A stretch of 64,000 nucleotides of DNA, taken from Rhyzopertha dominica (lineage: Eukaryota > Arthropoda > Insecta > Coleoptera > Bostrichidae). A model generated the notes under the pieces. That model searched no databases. It saw nothing but the letters and a program-made list of their open reading frames with translations, and was not told the DNA's origin. Location: NCBI GenBank assembly GCA_025024175.1, contig QCXZ01000001.1, positions 31,738,942 to 31,802,941 of the forward strand, in the 5' to 3' direction. Of this stretch, positions 57,100 to 64,000 are shown in pieces. How positions within the stretch are numbered: the stretch's first letter is position 1; the number at the start of each line of letters is the position of its first letter. A program made the translations under genes and the position numbers.

Positions 57100-57480
57100 T
57101 AGTTACGAATAATTGATATGCTCGACGATTTAGAAAACATCTTACTCCTGCTAGTAAAAGGAAAAAAAATGAAAACGTTCAAAAGGATATATGCGAACAA
57201 CGGAAGAGGTAGTTGTAACCTATTATCCTTTTCTAGATAAAACAAAATCTCTATTTTTAGAAAAAAAACATTCAATGTTTGGGCCATTAAACATGGAGCA
57301 CCCCAGGGGTCGGTCCTAGGTCCCATTCCATTTTGGATCTATATAGTTTTTCTACCTATCTATATATACATATCTACCTATATTTCGTGTTTAATGGAAA
57401 CATATATGGATGAAACTCAATTAATTCACAGTTCGATATCTGACGATGTCAGTGTTGCCAGAACACCGCCTCTGTTTAAT
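57100..57480 (+). pseudogene. Jockey/CR1-like LINE RT relic
   Basis: Plus-strand reading gives NVWAIKHGAPQGSVLGPIP and FWIYIVFLP (motif B, G-x-P-Q-G-S-V-L-G-P, 57275-57350), then after about 50 bases METYMDETQLIHSSISDD. In the latter the motif C tetrad reads Y-M-D-E instead of a Y-x-D-D. The catalytic Asp pair is therefore altered. Upstream 57100-57270 is probably part of the same RT but too decayed to align by eye. LINE orientation is opposite to the other LINEs in the window. Confidence 0.7.
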
Positions 57481-58225
57481 GAAGAAGTGGAGAGTTTATA
57501 TAGTTTTTCCTTACTATATACACTTGCTATCAGTCGCAATTAATATCTCAGTCTGGGTTAGATGAATATCCCTAGTTTAATTGACGGGGGCCTCCATAGG
57601 GCAAAACGAAAAAGACTCTTTCATGGAAACAATAAATATTGTGAAAATTCATTGCCATTTCAGTGCAATGAAGCAATTGCGTTTTGAAAATTGGTATGGC
57701 TCTTCTTCTGTATGTACAGTACAATATACTAGAAGTCATGGAGGGTATGTGTGACTTTTTGTAGTTTTATATATCTATAATTGTGAAACCTTCGGAACAT
57801 GCTTTTGTATATACTGGTATTAGTAACGATATAAGTCTATATTGGTATTTCTTGGACCATGACACGTAGAACAGCATAAAACGAGCTAAGCAAAAACGTA
57901 TAGCTATAACAAAGACCTCTCTTGAAATAAATTTGAATTTGAACAACGGCAGCAAAGAATCAGCAAGAATACTTCTTTGCGAATATAAGGAACCAACGTC
58001 ATCAGCATCGTTTGTCACCTACTGAGTAGGCATTGATACTGCTACAGCTCAAGGGAATGCGATCCTGCCATAGCTCGATGTGAAGATGGCAAGGCACTTT
58101 TTGTTCCATTTATTTCGTGTTTTTTGTTTGTCATATAATAATAATGTCTTCTTATATTGCTACGAATTAACTCACTTTATTATCTGCAGAGTATTAAGTC
58201 TTTCAAGAAAAAAAAATATCTACGC
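57481..58225. other. unassigned spacer
   Basis: No recognised coding; a 83-codon minus frame (57767-58018) has no motif. Confidence 0.3.
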
Positions 58226-58229
58226 CAGT

Positions 58230-58600
58230 GAGGCATCACGAATTAACACGGCAGCAATCGTAGGCGAGTATATCGATTTACTGGTACTGCTATACTCTGT
58301 AAAACCATGAAGAAGAAAGTTGAGGCAAATATACATTCTGCCTTGAAACTTCAAGAGCTAGAGTTAGCAAAAACCATCCTCTTCATTCTCGGATCCAGTT
58401 GGTGCTACATTACCTCATCCATCTACAAAAACGCCAAAACAGTGCTTTCGAAATTGAAGTTCAAAAAATCCATTACAGATGTCTTCTATGTATATAACCC
58501 ATTGTCAACATCTGAGAAGGTTTCAGAAGCAGGAGAGTATACGTTTTTAAAACTTTACAGCGATGAACAATTCACTTGAAACAGTCGCAGATACTCTTGA
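58230..58600 (+). pseudogene. relic of a multicopy arthropod protein family (PIN-like nuclease-type?)
   Basis: The reading AAIVGEYIDLLVLLYSVKP (58250-58308) leads, in frame after a stop, into the 90-codon frame 58307-58579: KVEANIHSALKLQELELAKT, ILFILGSSWCYITSSIYK, FYVYNPLSTSEKVSEAGEYT. From memory this resembles a repeated arthropod protein with a V-G-x-D-T-D-L-L-V-L-L strand and an H-A-x-x-G-C-D-T-T-S block, as in FEN/PIN-like nucleases. Here the acidic residues are substituted (E-Y-I-D; S-S-W-C-Y-I-T). It would be an inactive fragment. Moderately tentative. Confidence 0.45.
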
Positions 58601-59080
58601 AGCCTGTCAACAAGGTTAAGCCAGACTTTACCAACAGCAAGAAGCTTTCTCCAGCAGCATAAACGCAGGTACACAGGGTTTTCGTTTAAATGCAGATATG
58701 GTTAAATAATGGACTGATGCCAGAGGCACCTCGAACTTACGACAAATTATGGCCTTCGCAGCATTCGCATTCTACAGGTGCAGATATGTACATATAGTTG
58801 TGGCTTACGCTTTAAATGTCTAAAAATTTTAACAGTAACTTGATGGAATAAGCGTTCCATAGCGTTGGACTAGTGTTAAAGGCGACCCCGGAAGTTAGAG
58901 ACCTTATACTGCTACCGACAACACTGCTATTGTGGCTACAATAATGGAAGAAGACCGCATGGACGAACAAGCAATAGACAAAAAATTGGAATAACGTGCG
59001 TATCAAGAAGCCACACGAACGGTACAACACCGGAAGACAACGTCCTCCATAAAAAATTATCTACAACGCCCCAGTAAACC
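58601..59080. other. unassigned spacer
   Basis: Continuation of the relic may run to about 58760 but is not readable. Frames near 58812-59030 show no motif. Confidence 0.3.
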
Positions 59081-59104
59081 GGACCTTGTCTTCAAATTAT
59101 TATT

Positions 59105-60420
59105 TTCAAGTCGACGTTTCGGACCCTAGTTTGTCCTTATTCATAACTACAAAAGGAAAACCAGGGTCCAAGCATATTTTTCTTCTTTTTTAAAATAAAC
59201 TTTTAACATACCTTAAAAATCTTAGTATTAAATAGGCATAACAGAATCAATTCATGCCGAAATAAACAAGATTCAGTTTATACAACGTTATTAATTACAA
59301 TTACACATGGAGAAAATCAAATACACGAACAGCCGCTAACCGTCATGATTAAGAACAAGAGATCCTATTAGTATGTTACATATTTTTCTTTTCCTGTCAT
59401 ATTATATACGTCACGATTACGGATAACTCCAGTTAAAAGGATAATGATCTTGGCCAATTGTCATGCTACAAAAATGACCCTCTTTAGAAAGAGGGCGATG
59501 CAGGTAAAATGACACCGGTGGATGGCAGCAACTTACAAGTGTAAGATTTATTAATTATATATTTATTCAGAATGAAACATAATAATGATCATGCAATAGG
59601 AGGACGTGACATAGGAATATGCAATATAAGCTTTCAATACGCTCTGAACAGTTGCAACACGGATAAGGTTAGGTGCTCCATTTTTTTTTAAATTAAGTAG
59701 CTACTGTTTCACTAGTTTCATTTACCTTTTAAGCATTATCAATGGTTTTAAAAAGACATGTCCTAGTCCTGCCACAGCCTGCAGGTTGTTAAAGGAAATT
59801 ACGAATATGCACAAATATATTACCTAACAGCATGCAACATATAACTAATCTACTCGTTCGTAAATAAACTTTTTTGAGTCCTGTCAACATTAATTTTTTT
59901 GTACTTTACTAAGTTTGTCTGTATTATATATTACGTTTTTTAAACAAAGGCTCTTTATCAGTTATTAAAGTTTTCTTGAATTCGAAATGGAGGCCAGAAT
60001 CAAAGTGGTGCAAGGTGTAATGCTAAACTCGTTTTATCTTTCTTCTGTGAATTTGTGATAGAACAGTTATATTTATTTTGTTTTAAATGGTTGCTCAATA
60101 TTTTGTCTTGTCTAGCCTATATTGCATTTCTCACAATTAAAGCAATTAATTTTATAAACAACATTAGAGGCTGGTAGTCTATCTTTCAGTCTGGTATAAA
60201 TAGAGTCAACAGTTTTTGTGTTTATAATACAATATTGAAGTCTGAAAAACATTTTCTAATTTTATGAATAATTTCTTTAATGAATGGGAACTTAAAATAG
60301 GAGATTCTGTTATCTATTGTTAAAATGCATCTGAAGGGTGAGTTTACGTGTGCCGTTTTATAAATGAAAGAACAATAGCCGCAATAAGTGTAACTCGAGT
60401 TTTTTCGTTTCCCCAAAGGT
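59105..60420 (-). mobile_element. decayed Penelope-like element, minus strand
   Basis: On the minus strand, FKFPFIKEIIHKIRKCFSD (60310-60250, the linker before the endonuclease) is followed by SIYTRLKDRLPASN, VVYKINCFNCEKCNIG, a stop, and TRQNIEQ (60215-60080). V-V-Y-K-I-x-C-x-x-C ... Y/N-I-G-x-T-R is the GIY-YIG segment of Penelope-like elements. The Cys pair is kept; the Tyr of the second motif reads Asn. At the 3' side (59117-59144) a degenerate hammerhead core is found in the same orientation. The stretch between is unreadable. A different subfamily from the pair at 14.2-16.2 kb. Confidence 0.68.
59112..59146 (-). ncRNA. degenerate hammerhead-like motif
   Basis: Minus strand: ATGAATA (59144-59138; two changes from CUGANGA), one A, helix GGAC/GTCC with an 8-base loop (59136-59121), GAAACGTC (59120-59113). 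The helix, extra A and GAAA layout match the other three copies, but the core substitutions should abolish cleavage. Confidence 0.4.
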
Positions 60421-61985
60421 GCAAACGGTATGTATTACTTTTTGCACATTTATTTCACAAAAGCAAGTACTTTGTGAGATTTTTAGCGCTAAAGACTGTA
60501 CATTTCTTTGTGACAAAGCAGTTTTTGGAGAAAGGATCCACTCTCGTTAGAGTAGGAAATACAGAGCTTGTTTCTCATGATTGCGATTTCACAGATTAGC
60601 GAAACAGACTACAGGCTAAAGCTTTTACAAAAAAAAACGTGCTCTAACAAACAACAGTATATTCCTTTTATTTATTTATAATTACAAGCCTACGAAAACC
60701 CTGCATGCAGAATACAATTCAAGTAGGAAAGCTTTTGAATTTCGCGCATTTGTACTACATAAGAATCACTCATGGATTCTCGATCTTTGTCGCTACTGTT
60801 TACGAAGTAAATGTCTACATTGTGATAAAATTTCATTTAAATAGGTTTTTCTACTTAACTTTATTTCTTTAAAGAGAAACATTTCTTAGATAATCAAGAA
60901 ATACCAAAAAAGACTTCGTTTTTTCTGCCCTATTATCTGCACTATAACTATAATGAAGTATCATTTCTCCCAAACATGAGTTAATTTTGTCTACATTAAT
61001 TTTGTATCGGATAAAGTTAGCGTTGATTGTTACGAAGATATAAAGACAATATTAGGAAAAGTTACACCTAAACTACCCCTTCACCCTCCACGTACCGCCC
61101 CCTTCCCCCTCACAATCCAATACTTTTAGTATGCTGAATTGTACATACGTACATACAAAGGAATACCCATATAAATTTTCCAAAAATTAATTTGACTGAT
61201 CTATTTTGCGAAGGCGAACTAGTCATGTGTAAGTAGCAAATTAGCCAGATTCTGCTGCTATAGTTAAGAACTATACTGTACACAAATAAAAAAATTTAAC
61301 CATAATTGAAAGTGAAATAATTTGATGGACCTTCACTGGCGGCTCCTATTTTGTACCAAGTGAAATGTTAAAATAAAGTACTACCGTTGCCCAGGAATTT
61401 AGTAACAGCGTTACTCCTGGAATTTGGTCTAAAACGGACACATCTGACCCTCCATCGCCGTAACACAACTACATCTTCCTGCTGGCCCGAATTACCCTAA
61501 TTTCCACACGCATCCTGCCTAATAGAGTGCCCGCTGGATTATACGGCCCTACCCTTCTCATTCCTGTCCCAGTTTTAGGTTTTGTTGTGCTGCCACCGGG
61601 TGTAAGTCTCTCGACACCTCGGGCAGCGTGTAAAGGGGTGTATCGACGAAAGAATTATGAATATCCAATGGGGCGAGAAGCGGAGCAGTTAGTAATGGCC
61701 TCCTTATCCGAGAACCCTTTTAGATTATATCGAGATGTTACACTATATCCTCCCAACGGCTTATATTCAGTTTAAGATATCGGGCGTTGCATACTATCTC
61801 TATTATGCGGGGGTGAATTTAAAATGGAAGTGAGACGTTAGCTCGCTTTTATGAGGTATATCGGCAGCCTTCGAACGGGTTGTCCCTTAGGGGATGGCGC
61901 TGTTTGACGGGGTAAGGAACTTGCGACGTCACCTGAGGGATTGCAGGCTTCCGAAATATTGATCGATAGAAATGAAATAACAACT
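60421..61985. other. unassigned region
   Basis: No recognisable transposon domain. A GC-richer segment (61440-61930) with an 82-codon plus frame (61527-61775) has no motif and is not repeated in the window. Confidence 0.3.
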
Positions 61986-61989
61986 GCTA

Positions 61990-62560
61990 TAATTTTGTGT
62001 GTTGCACCAAACCATATATTTAATAATGTTTACTATCTCAACAGAGAAAAAGCCAGTGACAGCAATAACAATTACAAATAAATTATAACTTAGCAGTGCA
62101 ACAGTAATAGTACATTATAGACATAAATCAATCATTTAATTAATGCAGTATAATACACTAACATAATATAAAATAATTATAAAAATTTGTAAAAAATAAA
62201 TAATCCAAAGCAAAAGGACACCAATTAATATTCAATATCAGCAATCAGCTTTCATAAAGATCTTAAACTATTATTAAAAATGTCGCTATCTTTAGCAGCC
62301 CGGTTAAATAACCCACATATTTTAGGAGTAACACGATAAAACAAGTAAATTTATTTTAGCTTGAAGTTCGGGGCAGTCAACCTTTCCATTCAGTGTATCT
62401 TTTAAGTAACAAACTAGAGCGATACTGGATCGAGTTCTCAAAGATACTAGCTGAAATCGATTTAGCAGTTCAACATGACGGGACGGATAATATACGTCCT
62501 GTCTAAAATCCACAAATTTTCAAAATAGCGTTTGCAATCGCCTTTGGCGATGAATTTTAT
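61990..62560 (-). pseudogene. Jockey/CR1-like LINE, 3' end of ORF2 (relic)
   Basis: The minus frame 62322-62513 reads RQDVYYPSRHVELLNRFQLV, SLRTRSSIALVCYLKDTLNG and KVDCPELQAKINLL. Another frame continues KICGLFNRAAKDSDIFNNSL. The order (S-L-x-x-R-R ... L-x-x-L-N-G-x-V-D-C-P-E-L ... L-F-N ... D-I-F-N) is that of the last ~100 residues of Jockey-like RT proteins. The trailing AT-rich part to 61990 would be the 3' untranslated region. No poly(A) tail remains. Confidence 0.6.
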
Positions 62561-62622
62561 ACATTTGGAAGATCTCTAGAATTACGACATATGAAATATA
62601 CGTTTTAAAAGTATTCGATATT

Positions 62623-63387
62623 ACTTCCACATCCAACGGATGGGAATTATTGTATCGCAAAAAAAAATTTTCCAAAATTTTAATTTACTCGTTTGCTTTA
62701 AAATGGTCGAAAACGTAAAAAAACAAAATTTGAGTAAATAAATTTTTTGTCTGTGTGTCAGTGTGTCTGGTTCTGTGTGTCTGTGGTTTTGTTTGTGGAC
62801 ACGATAACTTTCGGAAGACTTAATATATGAACTTAAAATTTGGCAGACGTATAGATCTCAACTACCCAAAGCGATCTATTGCTTTTGGGGTAAGTAGGGT
62901 AAGTAGGAGGCGAAATTGGGGGGTACCTACCGTTTTTACAAATTTTTATTTTTTTTTTCGTTTTAGTATGTGATTAGTAGTATAACTGCGAGTATTATTC
63001 GCCCTTGTAAATTTTCGGTGCAGCAAAAAAGATATTAGCTAAAAAGGGTCACTTAAAGAAAACGGTTTTTCCTAAATATCTCCGAATATATTTAATATAT
63101 TCAAAAAATGAAAATACCGTCAGATAGAAAATAAAATTTCTCACAAAAAGTGTCTTAGAAAATTTATCCAAAATTTTGACATTTTCGAAATATTTCCAAA
63201 AAACGTATTTTGGTCTCTGCTCGTACGATTTTTTTTTAAATTTGGTATTATTTTTTGCTAATATCACGAGGACTGTTTGTCTTAGAAAAAAATGTGTAGA
63301 GAGAAATAATACGCAAAACCTGATTACTAATCGTATAGTATAAGAAATACAAACGTAAATGTCATTTTGACAATTGGATGTGGAAGT
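62623..63387. mobile_element. 765-bp TIR element, copy B
   Basis: Same ends as copy A (ACTTCCACATCCAA ... TTGGATGTGGAAGT), again flanked by ATT on both sides. The interior is collinear with copy A, with a repeated GTGTCTG/GTGTGTC expansion at 62750-62790 and a deletion near 63250. The 72-codon minus frame 63049-63267 is not recognisable. Similarity continues about 25 bp past the right end (ATTGATTCAATTKGCAGCGG), as in copy A. Confidence 0.7.
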
Positions 63388-63412
63388 ATTGATTCAATTG
63401 GCAGCGGTTTTA

Positions 63413-64000
63413 TATATTAACATGGCTAACAAAGGTTAATCTGGAGTTGAGCAAGGTTATAATTTTCTATCATCACTATCACTTCGTATTATAAATCAGA
63501 GTCCACCACCGCGTATATATGTCTGTCTATTCGCAATAAACTCAAGAACTACTAAACGGTGTTCATGTGGTTTTCACCAATAGATAGAGTGATTCATGAG
63601 GAAGGCTTGGGTGTAAATTTGTCAAGGTTTTGTGTAAATTGGTTGAAATATAACGATAATTGTTGGAAGAGTCGGAAGAAATCAAGCCGCCTGGGAGCTT
63701 TCATCGAAAACGCTGCCCTAACCCCTATGAGATATAACAAAACAATGCATAGTAGGATATTCCTCTTTTACAGATGTACATTCTACTAAGTCCGGAATTG
63801 CATTATCTATATTTTAAGGATACCTTACTATACCCATTGTATCTTCTAAAACAATGGTCCCGTGCAACTCGGTTATTGCTGAGCTATTTAGACGGATACA
63901 GTATCATTATTAACTTAAATACATTAGTTACCTTAAGCACTTCATGCATATTATTGTCATCTTTTACACCTTATAATTTAAATAAATATCTGAGAAGTAA
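63413..64000. other. unassigned end of window
   Basis: AT-rich; a 76-codon plus frame (63559-63789) has no motif. Nothing else seen. Confidence 0.35.

Noticed and set aside
1..64000. CRISPR arrays, bacterial operons, tRNA or rRNA genes
   Set aside because: Repeats have no CRISPR-like spacing, the coding content is eukaryotic transposons, and no cloverleaf or rRNA segment was recognised by reading.

Overview
The window looks like arthropod, most probably insect, nuclear DNA. It is AT-rich, has scattered single N bases, and holds no convincing intact host protein-coding gene, tRNA or rRNA. Nearly everything recognisable is a transposable element. The mix (BEL/Pao and Ty3/gypsy-like LTR elements, an R1-clade LINE, Jockey/CR1-like LINEs, Penelope-like elements with GIY-YIG endonuclease, mariner-like transposons, THAP-type relics, foldback elements and MITEs) is typical of insects. 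The species cannot be resolved by reading alone.

Layout. 0-8.4 kb: two degenerate minisatellites, a mariner relic (-), a LINE 3' end (-), copy 1 of a ~2.86 kb element with 16-bp terminal inverted repeats (TIRs), a hammerhead-like motif and a LINE RT relic (-). 8.4-9 kb: a promoter-like repeat (heat-shock elements plus TATA) and a MITE. 12.4-16.2 kb: a second hammerhead-like motif, a MITE, a mariner relic, a gypsy integrase relic, then two Penelope-like elements in head-to-head inversion. 16.2-24 kb: mostly unassigned, with a mariner 3' relic and diverged direct repeats. 24.06-26.87 kb: copy 2 of the TIR element, followed by a second HSE/TATA repeat in front of a THAP-like remnant. 28.6-30.3 kb: a 143-bp tandem duplication, a CpG-rich patch and another mariner relic. 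35.0-35.8 and 62.6-63.4 kb: two copies of a ~770-bp TIR element.

The centrepiece is 37.8-47.7 kb. A LINE RT relic is followed by a ~1.2 kb mariner-like transposon that has TA target duplications and TIRs. A 6.0 kb BEL/Pao retrotransposon is inserted in it, with nearly identical 141/142-bp LTRs and a TTAT target duplication. One long reading frame in the BEL element carries gag, protease, RT, RNase H and integrase; a frameshift near its end is the only obvious coding lesion. Next comes a 5'-truncated R1-clade LINE (-) with a 33-nt poly(A) tail and a 27-bp snap-back inversion at its broken 5' end. A ~0.9 kb whole-length foldback element follows.

48-64 kb: a CR1/Jockey-like LINE (-), a 970-bp element with ~115-bp TIRs, a cluster of the palindrome TCGTTCGCGAACGA, a 1.55 kb element with perfect 25-bp TIRs enclosing a THAP-domain relic, a small MITE, a LINE RT relic (+), a relic of a multicopy arthropod protein family, a decayed Penelope-like element (-) with a degenerate hammerhead, and a LINE 3' end.

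The genes do not work together as a host pathway. The window records successive transposition, and its relative ages can be read from nesting and decay: the BEL element is youngest, while the mariner, gypsy and Penelope relics are old. Stretches not listed under a feature were read and gave nothing supportable.
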